From Welwitschia mirabilis (lineage: Eukaryota; Gnetophyta; Gnetopsida; Welwitschiales), in NCBI GenBank assembly GCA_051453625.1, contig JBOZIK010000001.1, positions 232,991,205 to 233,055,204 of the forward strand: a DNA stretch of 64,000 nt. Reading direction: 5' to 3'. How positions within the stretch are numbered: the stretch's first letter is position 1; every line of letters starts with the position of its first letter. The notes beneath the pieces were generated by a model, which saw only the letters and a list, made by a program, of their open reading frames with translations, was not told where the DNA came from and ran no database searches. The translations under genes were made by a program, and so were the position numbers. This document shows, piece by piece, positions 34,210-46,920 of this stretch.

Positions 34210-35060
34210 GTTCTTATAACATAACTGCTTTCATTAACTTTGTTTAAGCTCCTCAAAATCATTATGACATTCCTCTATTATACTCCATACCTTTTTGTAA
34301 TATTTTATTTAAGAGTTGATATTTTACTAAAGTTTACTATAAATTTTCTATAATAACCTATATGTCCTAAAAATGATCTTAATTATTTTAGTTTTATAAA
34401 AGGTTTTGATGTTTGAATTGCCTTTACTTAATTATCATCAATTTGAATACATCTTTTTGAAATCTTATGGTCTAATACTATTCATTATTCTACCGCTAAA
34501 ATATTCTTGACCAACTTAATTTAGCTTCTTTTTTTCAAAAACTTTCTCCAATATATCTAACATAGAGTCAAAATCTCTTCCAAATGCAAACTTATACTAA
34601 TTTTCCTAACATATCTTGGAATATATTGTAAACTAATCTTTAGAATTTCATATGAGTGTTTCATAACCCAAAAGGTAAAGGCCTATATGCAAAAGTGTCC
34701 AAGTGACATATAAAAGTAGTTTTGTCTTAATATTCAAGAGAAATAAGGATTTAATTATATCCAATATAATCATTTAGGAAATTATAATATTATATCATTC
34801 TATTTTATCTAACACCTAATCAACAAAGGGAAAATGAAGTTTATCTTTATATGTGGTATCATTTAACATCATATAATCAATAGAAATTCTTCACTTTCCT
34901 CATTTCTTTGTAGAAACTGTAATATAGCTAACTCATTAAAAATTAGAAATGGAATAAATGAATCCAACTTATAACATTTTTCTATTTCATCTTTTATGAA
35001 TTTTTCAAGTTTTTAGATTAGTCCTCCTCTACCTTATAGATTTAACAAAGACATCTAGGT
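34210..35060 (-). pseudogene. Gypsy reverse transcriptase remnant
   Basis: Minus strand, in order: FIKDEIEKCYKLDSF, RISIDYMMLNDTTYKDKLHF with PFVD, FAYRPLPFGL, NIFQDMLGKLV, FGRDFDSMLDILEKV, then LRSFLGHIGYYRKFIVNFSK. These equal the RT fingers, the YRKLN and FPLPFIDQ blocks, MPFGL, the MDDF box (here degraded) and the SFLGHAGFYRRFI connection. Many stops and frame changes. Confidence 0.85.
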
Positions 35061-37600
35061 AAATTCTATGTTGATAAACATCAATAGAAATAATTTCTAT
35101 ACCCAAGTGGATCTAAGAAAATTTCTTAACATGCCTTTTTAGCATTTTTTTGTTTTTTATTGTTTTAAAATGTGTAAGGTTGATATTCATTATTGGGGGA
35201 TTATTGGGTTCTACTTTAAAATATTTAAGTCATAGCCTTAGTTGTGGTTTTTCAATTTCAAGTGAATTATAAATATCAAATTCTTCTTATTCTTGAATTT
35301 TTTAAGTTTAAATATTTTCATAATTCTCTTTATTTTTTGACTTCTTTTCTTATTTCATTTTTTGGATTTATTCCTTTAGTTTTTCCATGTTGATTTTTAA
35401 AAAGTATTTCCTAACATACATTGTTACATTAGTTATGGCTATCTAAGGTGAAATTATAAAATGTATAAGATAAATGAGCCCTTGAAGTTTAATTGCTATA
35501 TTTCTTGCTATGCCTTCTTCTCTCATGATAGACTTATTAGCTAGAGAAATAATTCTTTTGTAGGAATTCAATTTCATCCTTCTTAACTTCTGATAAGTGG
35601 AATCTATTAAATTGATGCTAGCTCTTATGTCTATCTAGTAAATCTAAAAATAATTTATTTTTAATTTTAATTTATATAATATGAGCTTCTATATCCTTAT
35701 GTTTAGTTCTTTTAAATTTACTTATGCCAACAATAAATAACCAAGATAACTATTCATCTATATTTTCCTCAATTTAGCACTTAAATGTTTACAACATTTA
35801 AATAATCAAGCACCTTCTTAACAAATTAGGCATATTTATATATGTTTCTTACAAATTTTCTACAAATTTTGCCACTAGTCTTGTTATTTTCTAAAATTTC
35901 TATTATTATTCCATTCATTAATTGGTATTTCTAGATATTGAGGCTAGGCTTAATTATCATTTTTAAATTATTCTAAGATAGGACCATATTATTGAGTATC
36001 TTGTATTTCACTCTCATTCCTATTTTTTCTTCTTCTTAGTTTCTAATATTTTATAAGTAGCTTACCTAATTTAGTTTTAAGGACATTCAAGTTCTCTTGA
36101 ATAGTATTAGGATTAGGTTTAGATTGGGTAGCTAGGGATTCTTAATTTTTATTTTTCTCTTTTTTCATTAGGTTTTTAGCTTTTACTATAATTTTCTTCC
36201 TGGTTATCCTTATTTCTTTAATTTTTGTAATATTAATTTCTCTATTGTTTATTCCTTTCTATATAATGGTTTAAGGGATTTTTATTATCTTTTCCCCCAC
36301 TCCTTAGCTAGTATGGATGAGATGATTTTGTATTAAAATTTTGTTATCTATTTTCACTTACAACCATAATATCTACTTGATTAATATATAACCATTTCAC
36401 AAAGTACTATACGATCTGTAATTTTCATTTTCATGTCGTTATTAATTACAATGCTTACACAAATCATTTTTCTATTTGGTTAACATAAGGACTTGAGCTA
36501 ATTTTTTACTTAAGTGTTTAATAATTTTATTTATATCTTTTTTTTTTAATTCAATGAATTCTTTCTTTATCTTCACCATTGTCTTCGTATTTCTTGTTCT
36601 GTTCCTAGCTTATCTTCTACAGTTGGGTTAAAGTTTTTCCTATAACTTTGAGGTTTTGATTTTTAATACTTCTTATAAATAATAAGTTTAATTTCTTTAA
36701 AGTTTTAATATCAAGTCCTCTTAGAAATTGTCAAATTCATTCTCTTAAATCAATTCCATGATTAGGACATCATCTTACTAAAGTTTGCTTTCTATCATAA
36801 AATTTATCAAATTTTTCTTAAAACTATTACCTAATATTCATAATTCTATTCCTTTTCTATCAAGCTCATAGGTTGATACTTGGATAAGAACATATTTTTA
36901 ATTCTATTCAAGTATGTAACTCATGGATCAATTAAAAATAACAAAGCATTTCATCTCTTTTAATGAGTTAGAGAAGTATCTTAGTTTTTTTTTTTTATTT
37001 ACACATAAATAATTTACCTTGTAAAATGAATTAAACAATCTTAAATGTAAAAGAGGATCTTCCCTGTTTTAACCATTCAAGGTTGACATTAATGCATTAT
37101 TAACATACCTCATCTTATTGGGTATATTAAGAGTCATTTCATTTAAAGAATTGAACTCTATAGGTTTGGAACAGTAATCCATAATTAATGATATAGAAAT
37201 TCCATAATCTTTTTATAGAGATTATATGGTAACTTTGGTTCCTATACTTATTGTTGTATTTTCACTACTTCGTATTTTAGAAAATTCATTCAATAATTTA
37301 TGAAATTTCTTTTCTATTTGAGCTTATTTCAAGCTATTGTAGATTTAACCCATAGTTAATTTCATATTCTAATGAGTTTGAGTCTTCATCCAAATCTTGT
37401 TCATTAATAGAAATAACAACTATAGTATCCTTTATGTAAAATTCATTACACTCATAGAGAGTCTTGTAATATTGACTAAGACAACTTATCCATCTATAAC
37501 TCTTATATTTTTTAAAAAGACATTTTGGAATTTTATTTTCCTACTTTGTTATCCTAATGCTATTTTTTCCCCCTCTAATTTTAACTTAGTTATTTGAGCA

Positions 37601-37623
37601 CTCTCCTTGATAATGACACCAAA
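37601..37623 (-). promoter_or_regulatory. Candidate gypsy primer-binding-site region
   Basis: TTTGGTGTCATTATCAAGGA on the minus strand corresponds to the TTTGGCGCCGTTGCCGGGGA stretch that follows the 5' LTR in Athila-like elements. If correct, the 5' LTR ends at about 37,628 with CCATGCCATCA. Confidence 0.4.
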
Positions 37624-37632
37624 GTGATGGCA

Positions 37633-39880
37633 TGGCTATTGAGGTTATAGTATAGTTATTTTAGCTATTTGAGTCATCCTTGATATCATTTATTCTACAT
37701 TTTTATTATTTCTTAGCATTTTAGATCTAACATGTAGCAAAATAGTAATATTTACAACTATATAAAGGAAACATAAATAAGGGCTAAAGACTAAAAATTT
37801 AAAAGGAAAATGCATGTTTCAAAGATTATAATAATTTGTTTCTATAAAAAGATGTCAATTCCAAAGTTGAACTTTTGAAACCTCTATATTTAAGTATAAT
37901 TTATTTAAAAGCTACTATGAATTATATTTTTTGATTCCAAAATTAACTTTGTATCTAATAAATTCATAGATCATTAAGAGAGCAAGAAATAAGATAAAAT
38001 GTTAGATTAGGTTAACTGATATTATTTGTTTCTCATTAAAGCATAAGATATAGTATAGATAAATTTAACTACAAGAAGAAGACTAGTATTACATTAGATG
38101 CTCTGAAAAAAGTTTATATAGACTCAAGTTATCTTACTCTAAAATAACCTTTCAAAGTGCTTACTCTAGATTAAATATATCTGTGTAATTTTATCACTAA
38201 TGCATCATCCCATAGATGGATTACATCTTTATTTATGTGCTATTTTTATAATAATTATCCCACTTAGTTGTAACTAATATTTAAACGTCCTTTAGATGCT
38301 CATATTTAGTTTCTTTCTTTTTCTAGTTATCCCACCTTCCACTTGTTCCTCCTTTTCTTTGCCATTTATATTACTATAATATAAATTCTTAATAAAGATT
38401 CATATAATCAAAATAATAAAACTAATTAGATGGTAACTAGATAGTGCAAGTGGAGTATTCATATACTTATTTAATTAATTAGTTAAATTATAAGAAAATT
38501 TTCTTATATTAAACATACAAACATTTATGTACGAACATAGTTCTTCAAGATTTTTTTTAGAAAGTAATAAAAATGAAGAATGTATTTGAATCTAATTGGA
38601 ATAAGGTAAGAAAGTGGATAATCTAATATTTTTTTTACTATAATTTTTTTGTTCCTATAATTTGTAATCCTATAACATATTTTTATTCATTGTTCATTTG
38701 TTTTGAAATGCATGGTTTTAAAACATTTAATGATATGTTATATTAATATGTATGCATCTATTGCATAATGCTAATAAGAATGCAAGAAATTAAAGAGTCA
38801 TTAAATATTTATGGCTGATACTTTTAGTTGGAGCAATTAGAATAAGACTAGGTTTTAAGAATTCAAGTTTTTAAAGGATAAAGTACTATTTGATACATGA
38901 TGAGACTTGAACTATACACTATATTAGTCATCTTATTTTTAATATGTATTATTATTATTATTATATATTTGTTCTTTATAATTAGTCTTTGTTCTTTTAT
39001 TATTGAATAATAGTCCAAATAATTTAAATAATTATACATTTCATATGGTAAAAAAATATTCATACTCCACGTTTAGAAGAATTCACCAAAATATATGATT
39101 AAGTGCAAGGGAAAAATAAATAAATAATAACACCTAGTACATTAATGGTAATGATGAATTTTATATGAATTATTTAAATCCAGTTATATCAATGAGAGGG
39201 ATAATAGTGTATAATCCTTCATTTTCACTTAATATTAAGTTATATTTTCTAAAATATTTGGAATAAAGATGTTGCAAACCTTATGATGATGGGAATGTAA
39301 AAAATGGATTCTTTGATTATGTCAAGAAAGCATGTTCGTTCGTAAATCATATTCCTTAAATAAAAATAGTGATATTTAAACAAAATTTTTAATCTTTTAT
39401 AAGGATTCAAGAAGAAACATTTTTTCTTACAGTTTTTTTTAATCTAAATAATCTTCTTAGTGATATAACAAGATGGTGAAGTCTTTATGATGGTAAAATG
39501 CCAAGATTGCAAAAGTTGGCTATGAAATTATTATCACAAATAATGATAATTTCATAAATTACTTTCATCATTTTATCTTCTTTTATTTATTGCAAATACA
39601 TATATAAATTTCATTTATTGTTTCTCTTCTCAACATTATGAATTTTATCAATTTAATTTTTCAAAGATTAGGTTGTGTCCTCATCTACAATATAAAGGAA
39701 TTTTTTGATATCCTCTTTTATAAATTATGTTAAAGGAAATGATCTTAACTAAAAAGGAACATAGAAATTGGTTCTTATTCATATCATAATAAAACTAGAA
39801 GAAAGAATAAAAATTAAGCATAAATGAGATCCTTTACTTAAAATGTCCATTACTATTTGAGAAAGAAAAGAAGATCACTT
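37633..39880. other. AT-rich DNA, probably includes a decayed gypsy LTR
   Basis: No coding motif. Position next to the primer-site candidate suggests LTR, but no partner copy was identified. A 66-codon frame at 38,863-39,063 (minus) is judged chance. Confidence 0.4.
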
Positions 39881-39957
<77 letters not shown>

Positions 39958-39983
39958 NNNNNNNNNNNNNNNNNNNNNNNNNN

Positions 39984-40015
<32 letters not shown>
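39881..40015. repeat. (GA)n microsatellite with internal gap
   Basis: AG dinucleotide run, interrupted by one AAAG and by 26 N at 39,958-39,983. The gap is probably a repeat-collapse artefact, so the true length is unknown. Confidence 0.98.
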
Positions 40016-40018
<3 letters not shown>

Positions 40019-40539
40019 AAAAAAGTTATGTAAATACTTAATGTAATGCAAGATAATTAGCATGATTAATATATTAATGATAACATAAAAGATTATCTAA
40101 GAGAAAAACATAGGAACTTGAATTATTTGTAGTGAACCTTGCATTTTGAAATCATATTAAACTTCTACCTTACTATTTTTGTATTTGGAAATCTTTTTAC
40201 CTCTTCAGATATGCTAAAAAATTATTTTTTATAATAAAACTATTACATTTTAGTATTTTTATTTACATTAAATTATATTTTTAAATAATTTATTAAAAAT
40301 TAAAAATTTTTATACCACATAAACAAATTTCCTCGTAAATTACTAAACATTTCAAACTCATCTTAGAAATACATTCTCATGTCCTTAAAATACGTTCTCA
40401 TGTCCTCACCTCTTTATGTCTCCTTTAGATTTCAAGTTAGAGAATGATCAAATAGAAATCATCAAGAGCACTTGAAAATCTTAATCCTTATTAGGGGAAA
40501 AACACTTTACATGACAAACATCCTTTTTTGAGTAGTAAA
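40016..40539. other. AT-rich DNA flanking the copia element
   Basis: No feature except a short local repeat near 40,365-40,410 (ACATTCTCATGTCC / ACGTTCTCATGTCC). Its last five bases, GTAAA, precede the LTR. Confidence 0.5.
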
Positions 40540-41786
40540 TGAAGGGTCTAGAACCTTGTTGGAGGGTTGGGGGTGTTAGGGTAAATAGGATTTAAAAAAT
40601 TAAATCAATAAATTCATAAGCTATCTTTACAAATATTGAAAACTAAAATATGTTTGTGCATATGAAACATAAAACTAATTTGAAAGAAAAATAATTGAAA
40701 GCACAAAATACCAATGAAGATAAACACATAATTTATAATGGTTCTAGAAAATCACTACTTCAATCTTAGTAATCAACTTCTATTGAAGCCTAATCTGGGT
40801 CTTAGTTATACACTTTCTAGATATTTAAAATTTACCTATAATCTTTTACAATTAGACTTTCTAGAGGCTTAATTTCAACATTTAGAGAGAATGCTATTTA
40901 GTGATAATGGTATACTGTAATGCACAAATTCCACTAGATCTGAAGTACAATAATGTTGTTACTACACTACTCGAAATGATATCATAATCCATGTATGTAT
41001 AGTAATTGACCAAGTATTGATGATCACAAAAAGATATTTGTTTTTCTTTGGTTAAATAAAATATATGTCAAAAGTTCTACAGTGATTTTGATGGCTGACA
41101 AATATATAGGAGAAACATTTTAGGGTTTTACAAGTAAAATAGATTTTCCAACGGATAAAAATGGAAGTCTAATGGCTAGAAAAATCTCATTTCCATCATG
41201 ATCGATCCATCCCTTGAAATGTCTGGTCAACCCCATCAAGTGCCATCGCTGAAGTTGGTTATCCTCATCTTCTTCTAGTTGATCCTAGTTTTTTATGGTT
41301 TCATGTATGTCTAACCCCTTAAGATCCAGTTGGTTGCATTTTGGTCTGGTCGGCCCCATGTCTAGAAAAGTGCAAATAATATTTATGGCCTAGGTCCGAT
41401 TAACCCCTCAAGTATTCGATCGATCCCTTAATTAGAAAGAATGTTAACATTTTACTCTAGTTCTAGTCAACCCCTCTAGAATTTAGTCAACCTCTTAATG
41501 ATTATATGTGATATATTTATTACACAGGTCTTGTTGACCCCTCTGAAATCTAATCAACCCCTCAGTAATCTATCTTTGGCACTGCTTGATATAGGTTTGG
41601 TTGGCTCCTTAGGAATCTAGTTAATCCCTTTAAGGATTCAAAACTTGTCAGGTTCAATTCAAGTTTGTGACAAATGATTGTAGCTTTTAACCTACAAGGA
41701 TTAATATTTTCTATAAGAAATACACAGCATTTTTCTAAAATAAAAATAGCTAGTTTGACATCAACTTGACAAATTATAACTCAACA
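40540..41786 (-). repeat. 3' LTR of copia element 1
   Basis: Aligns along its length with 50,272-51,526 and 58,088-59,350. On the plus strand it begins TGAAGGGTCTAGAACC and ends ATAACTCAACA, i.e. proper TG...CA termini. It is bordered inside by the polypurine tract. It contains repeated GTCAACCCCT / GTCGACC-type motifs at 41,220-41,640. Confidence 0.88.
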
Positions 41787-41787
41787 A

Positions 41788-41803
41788 TATCCCCCTTTGA
41801 CAT
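41788..41803 (-). promoter_or_regulatory. Polypurine tract, copia element 1
   Basis: Minus strand ATGTCAAAGGGGGATA directly before the 3' LTR. This is the classic copia plus-strand primer, and element 2 has the same site. Confidence 0.85.
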
Positions 41804-42269
41804 TGATGGTAAACTATACTTATTTGAAAATATTAATTAGAAAAAATCCCCCTTAAATTATGCCCATTAGATCTGTAAAAGAGTATTAAGCATATATATC
41901 AGATTAAACATTTATAAAGGGTTTCCAACAAGAGGAATAAATATAACAATTTGTAGTATAGTTTATGAGACATGTAATATCCATTAATGTATGTGAGAAA
42001 ATCATAGTTCAAGAGATATCTAATATTCATTAACAAATGTAGCAAAATCATGGCTTATGGTATATAAAATATGAATTAAATAGACAAGACAAAATGATAT
42101 CAAATGCATTTCTATTACTTAACTTTAACTAGTACAATTGAAAGGTGCTCATAAGAGCAATTATAACTAAAATAAACTGATAAGAGCTACTAAAGACAAG
42201 TGATAATACCTAATACCAAATGATAATGACTGAAAATACAACTAATAACTGAAAGTACAACTAACTATT

Positions 42270-43470
42270 TCTTCCCCTTTTGACATCAATAATAAAGGAG
42301 AGAAAACTAAAGATAAATAAGCACAATAAGAAAACAACAAAATAATCAGATTCTTCTTTTTCTTCCTCCTCATATTCATCTTAAGAATTTGGGTCATATT
42401 CCTCTTTCTCTTCTTTGGCTTCCTTTTATGCAGAGCTACTGATTTCCTTAGAAGTATCTACTACCTCATATCTTACTACGATTAAAGCCACTTTCATGTG
42501 CCTGGTGTAAGAATCTAACCTCTTCAAGTATGAAAGAGTCCCTTCAGGAGAGGCTTTCCTGGAGAAGAAGACTTGGAAGATTTCTTAAATCTAGTAAACA
42601 TGTGGATGCGAGACAACGTTGCATGCCTAATGGTTGACATGGGAATTAAGGTGTTTAACTTTGGGTGCACCTAGACTCTAAAGTGATGAAAAATATTTTC
42701 AATTAAAATAAAGTACAGAAGAGCCCTAGTCTTGTGATACTCTTACTGAGAGATCTTTTTTTTTTAGTATAATTACAAGAGCATCAATAGAATGTCTAGT
42801 TTCCGCCAATTAAAAAAAATATGCTCTATAGCTAGAGGTCTTATCATGATAATCCACTAAAGGTAAGAAATTATAAGTAAAAGCCAAATGAAAAAACTAA
42901 TACTTTAGGATAAGGTAGAAGGTGGAGAGGGTGGTTTTCCACCAACGAATCTTACCACAGAGCTCCTTAATGACCTTTGTCTTATCCTCCATGGAATCAT
43001 ACAGGGGCAAAAACTCCTTATAATCTCCTTTAGAGAGAGTTATGAGGGAGGCAATGAGATCTGCAGTAACCTAATCCTTCTTTCCAAAATAAGGGTTATT
43101 AGGGAAGAAGAATCAGCATTAATAGAGGCATTATAATAAAACATGCAAGTGTGTAAAGGATAGAACGACCCTAAGACATTAAAAAAGTAAGACAAATCAA
43201 GCTCATTTAGCAATATTACTACATCTCTCAGTTTTCTAATCTTTCAAAAGCAATAGATCTTTCCTAGAAGATAAGCTTCTTTTCAAACTTCTCTGTAAGT
43301 TTATCTAGAGCTTCATCTAACATTCTAGAGTAGAAATACCTTAGATCTTTACTTATTAACTCCTTCTGACGTCTTCTTGAGGGACCTTCTACCATTGAAA
43401 GGACATGGAACTTCTTGAAGATAATAAAACTTGAGAAAAATAGCTAGATCTAAAGGAAACAGGTGGATAG
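42270..43470 (-). pseudogene. Extra 3' ORF of copia element 1 (between pol and LTR)
   Basis: Minus strand, before a glutamate-rich C-terminal tail at about 42,350-42,420 (KEEYDPN...DEYEEEEKEE). Upstream wording RYFYSRMLDEALDKLTEKFE matches DLGYFYTRISNEALNRFLEK in element 2. SIRE-type elements have an additional ORF here, sometimes called env-like. Another possibility is the 'putative plant transposon protein' domain family. Many stops. Confidence 0.5.
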
Positions 43471-43889
43471 ATATGAATGAGAAAGGTTAGGGCTCCATAA
43501 GATTTTATAAAGGAGATCGATCAAATTAGATTTAAGAAAAATATTGGGTCCACTACCTTAACTTTCACACTGTAACCCTATAGGGTTGGTCTACTAGGTT
43601 ATGATTTAGTCAACTTGATGAAACTCGGATCACAACACTTTTAGATCTGATTGACCAAGTCTTCAGACTAGTCGACCTGATTGTATTCATGTTGATTTGG
43701 GAAAGACCAGATGACTAGATGAAAATGTGATTGATTGATCAGATTTAGTCATCAAAATGGAATATCCAGTCGACTGTCTTGCCTTTAATCGAAGGATGGA
43801 GAGACAACCCCTAGCTCACTATAAAGTCTTAGAAAGTTGTCAAAGTTCAAGAGTTTTGTGAAAATATTTACAAGTTATCTCTTAGTATT

Positions 43890-44141
43890 AATAAAATTCA
43901 TTGAAATGTTGCCTTTTTCCACTTGATCTCTAAGGAAATGATGTCTTAATCAATGTATTTATTTTTAGAATGTTGAACAAGGTTCTTTGATATATTACTT
44001 AAAATTATGTTATCACAAAAGATTGGAACTTATTTAAAATCTACTCCAAAGTCTTTAAGCATTCCCTTCATTCAAAGAGAATGGATACAACAACTCCCTA
44101 CAACTATATATTCTTCTTCTGCTATAGAAAGGAAGATAAGT
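43890..44141 (-). pseudogene. Copia element 1 RNase H
   Basis: Minus strand: SIAEEEYIVVGSCCIHSL (family STAEAEYIAAGSCC), then CDNIILSNISKNLVQHSKNK with YID (family CDNTSAINLSKNPVQHSRTKHID). One stop follows. The N-terminal part lies in the gap. Confidence 0.85.
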
Positions 44142-44985
44142 NNNNNNNNNNNNNNNNNNNNNNNNNNNNNNNNNNNNNNNNNNNNNNNNNNNNNNNNNNN
44201 NNNNNNNNNNNNNNNNNNNNNNNNNNNNNNNNNNNNNNNNNNNNNNNNNNNNNNNNNNNNNNNNNNNNNNNNNNNNNNNNNNNNNNNNNNNNNNNNNNNN
44301 NNNNNNNNNNNNNNNNNNNNNNNNNNNNNNNNNNNNNNNNNNNNNNNNNNNNNNNNNNNNNNNNNNNNNNNNNNNNNNNNNNNNNNNNNNNNNNNNNNNN
44401 NNNNNNNNNNNNNNNNNNNNNNNNNNNNNNNNNNNNNNNNNNNNNNNNNNNNNNNNNNNNNNNNNNNNNNNNNNNNNNNNNNNNNNNNNNNNNNNNNNNN
44501 NNNNNNNNNNNNNNNNNNNNNNNNNNNNNNNNNNNNNNNNNNNNNNNNNNNNNNNNNNNNNNNNNNNNNNNNNNNNNNNNNNNNNNNNNNNNNNNNNNNN
44601 NNNNNNNNNNNNNNNNNNNNNNNNNNNNNNNNNNNNNNNNNNNNNNNNNNNNNNNNNNNNNNNNNNNNNNNNNNNNNNNNNNNNNNNNNNNNNNNNNNNN
44701 NNNNNNNNNNNNNNNNNNNNNNNNNNNNNNNNNNNNNNNNNNNNNNNNNNNNNNNNNNNNNNNNNNNNNNNNNNNNNNNNNNNNNNNNNNNNNNNNNNNN
44801 NNNNNNNNNNNNNNNNNNNNNNNNNNNNNNNNNNNNNNNNNNNNNNNNNNNNNNNNNNNNNNNNNNNNNNNNNNNNNNNNNNNNNNNNNNNNNNNNNNNN
44901 NNNNNNNNNNNNNNNNNNNNNNNNNNNNNNNNNNNNNNNNNNNNNNNNNNNNNNNNNNNNNNNNNNNNNNNNNNNNNNNNNNNNN
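44142..44985. other. Assembly gap (844 N)
   Basis: Undetermined bases inside copia element 1 pol; frames crossing it are artefacts, although their two ends are genuine copia sequence. Confidence 0.99.
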
Positions 44986-46108
44986 GATATCTAGAACACA
45001 AAGTAACACTGAATATTATATCAGGTCTACTAGGGGTTAGATACAATAGACTTCGTATTATACTTCTATAAAGTTTTTGGTCTACAGATTTTCCATGTTT
45101 ATCAAGACTAACCTTACAAGAAGTTAACATAGGTGTGCTAGTTAATTTTGCATTGTCTAATCCAAATCATTTGATCAAATCCCTTGTATATTTAGATTAA
45201 GATATGAAAATTACATGTCTTGTTTGTTCTCTTTGAAGACCAAGATACATTTTGACTTTACCAAGCATACTCATTTTAAGATGTATCATCATAATTCTAG
45301 TGAATGTTTTTTATATAAATTTATTTGAGGCTTCAAAAATTATATCATATACATAGATTTGAATGATAATAAAGTAATTTTTTAAATTTTTGACAAACAA
45401 TGTTTTATCTACTACTCCATGAGTATAACCATTTTCATTAAGAAATGTAGCTAGTTTTTCATACCAACTCTTGAAGCTTGTTTTAATTCATATAAGATCT
45501 TTTTAAGTATATACATATGGTTTGTATTATATAGATCTATAGAACCTTGAGGTTGTTTCACATAAACTTATTTGTTAAGATTTTTATTTAAAATGTCTTT
45601 TTTCACATCCATTTGATAAACTTTAATGTTCTTAAAGGTTGCATAAGATAGAAACATTCTAGTGCTATCTAACCTAGATACTGGAGAAAAAGTATCACAT
45701 ATATCTATTCCTGCAATTTGGTTGTAACCTTGTGCTACTAATCTTGTTTTGTTCTTAATTACATGATTTTTTCCATCACACTTGTTCTTGAAAATCCATT
45801 TCATTCCAATAACATTTTTGTCCTTTGGTCTTTCAACAAGTTTCCACACATTATTTCTTTTGAATTATTGAAGCTCATCTTGCATAGTCATCATCCATTC
45901 TTTATGAGATTCTAACTTTTCAAACTTTTTAGGTTGAATTTGAGAGACATAATAAATATGTGCACAGAAATTTTTAAGAGAGTTCCTTATTTAAATATTT
46001 AAGCTGACATTTCCAATGATGGACCCTAAAGGGTAATCTTTTAACTCTTTAAACATTTTGAAAGTAACTTCTTCAGTTCACTCTTTTTCCTTTCCGATTA
46101 ATACTTCT
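44986..46108 (-). pseudogene. Copia element 1 reverse transcriptase
   Basis: Minus strand: 45,849-45,568 is open (WKLVERPKDKNVIGMKWIFK, TRLVAQGYNQIAGIDICDTF, then VYQMDVKKDILN). The first catalytic Asp (QMDV) is kept. The C-terminal end at 45,130-44,986 reads KLYRSIIRSLLYLTPSRPDI. Stops and frame changes lie between. Upstream to 46,108 is the linker before RT, with SFKELKDYPLGSI-like wording. Confidence 0.88.
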
Positions 46109-46208
46109 NNNNNNNNNNNNNNNNNNNNNNNNNNNNNNNNNNNNNNNNNNNNNNNNNNNNNNNNNNNNNNNNNNNNNNNNNNNNNNNNNNNNNNNNNNNN
46201 NNNNNNNN
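46109..46208. other. Assembly gap (100 N)
   Basis: Exactly 100 N, probably a fixed-size scaffold join. The two sides belong to different elements, so the join may not be real adjacency. Confidence 0.99.
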
Positions 46209-46920
46209 GCATCTAGGAGTCAATCTTAGCCTCATCATGATGATCTCTACTTAATAAAAGATGCTAAACACCCTATCTAATGCCATCATTATTGTAATCA
46301 CTCATCTACAGATCTAAGCCAAAGAATTGTAACCACCCTGCACCTTCATCCTTTTCTATAAAAGGGCCTTGAACCTTCCATTTTAATATCCTTCCTTTTA
46401 ATAAAAGAATGAAATCTTTAGAGTATCAAGTCATGCCTTCTGAGTGCTTCTTTAGGAAATGAGCTTGTTTTCAAGGAGATCTTGAGGAATTATTTCAGAT
46501 TCCATTCATCTCTGATGTAATGTGCCTTTCTTTAACTTAAGAGTTTTTTTCTTTTGATTATTAGTCATAATTTACTTTATAGTAGCAATGCTTAAGTAAC
46601 AATGTAACTATTAAGATTCTTTGGTTAATCAAGTAAATTCATTAAGTTAACTGGTCTAAGTCTTAGTAATTTCCTGGATTTTAAGTACCCTAAGTCCTTA
46701 CTTTACATTTTTAATACAAGGCTGTGAAGGATTAGTAATCTTCTAATTCATCAACACTCATATGGTAAATGAGATTATGTCACCATGACTAAAGCCATCA
46801 TACTGAATAGTTTAGAGTTTATTTTATGATAGTACAACATATGGTTGGGTGAGGAATTATAGAAGGATGAACTAGATGAACACTTGAAGCTTGTTTTCTT
46901 CCCATTTTTTCAAATAAACT
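46209..46920 (+). repeat. LTR-like fragment
   Basis: TATA box TCTATAAAAGGG at 46,355-46,366, AATAAA at 46,400-46,405 and a T-rich downstream part resemble U3-R-U5 of a plant LTR. No second copy in the window and no borders found. It could be a solo LTR or belong to the gypsy gag remnant downstream. Confidence 0.4.

Larger units (their letters stand above)
33740..37632 (-). mobile_element. Athila-like Ty3/gypsy element on the minus strand, degenerate
   Basis: Read on the minus strand, an Athila-type primer-site region lies near 37,601-37,623 (TTTGGTGTCATTATCAAGGA, family TTTGGCGCCGTTGCCGGGGA). About 2.5 kb without clear motifs follows, where gag and protease are expected. RT is at 34,500-35,060 and RNase H at 33,740-34,200. 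The 5' LTR should lie above 37,632. Integrase and 3' LTR were not found. It is decayed throughout by stops and frame changes. Confidence 0.75.
40540..46108 (-). mobile_element. SIRE-like Ty1/copia element 1 (3' portion)
   Basis: Minus-strand element consisting of 3' LTR, polypurine tract, extra 3' ORF, RNase H and RT, cut off by the gap at 46,109. After that gap the sequence is unrelated, so the 5' half (gag, protease, integrase, 5' LTR) is missing. It is the same family as the complete element at 50,272-59,350: LTR, polypurine tract, acidic ORF tail and RT all correspond. Lineage (SIRE/Maximus) is inferred from the RT wording and the extra ORF. Confidence 0.85.
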
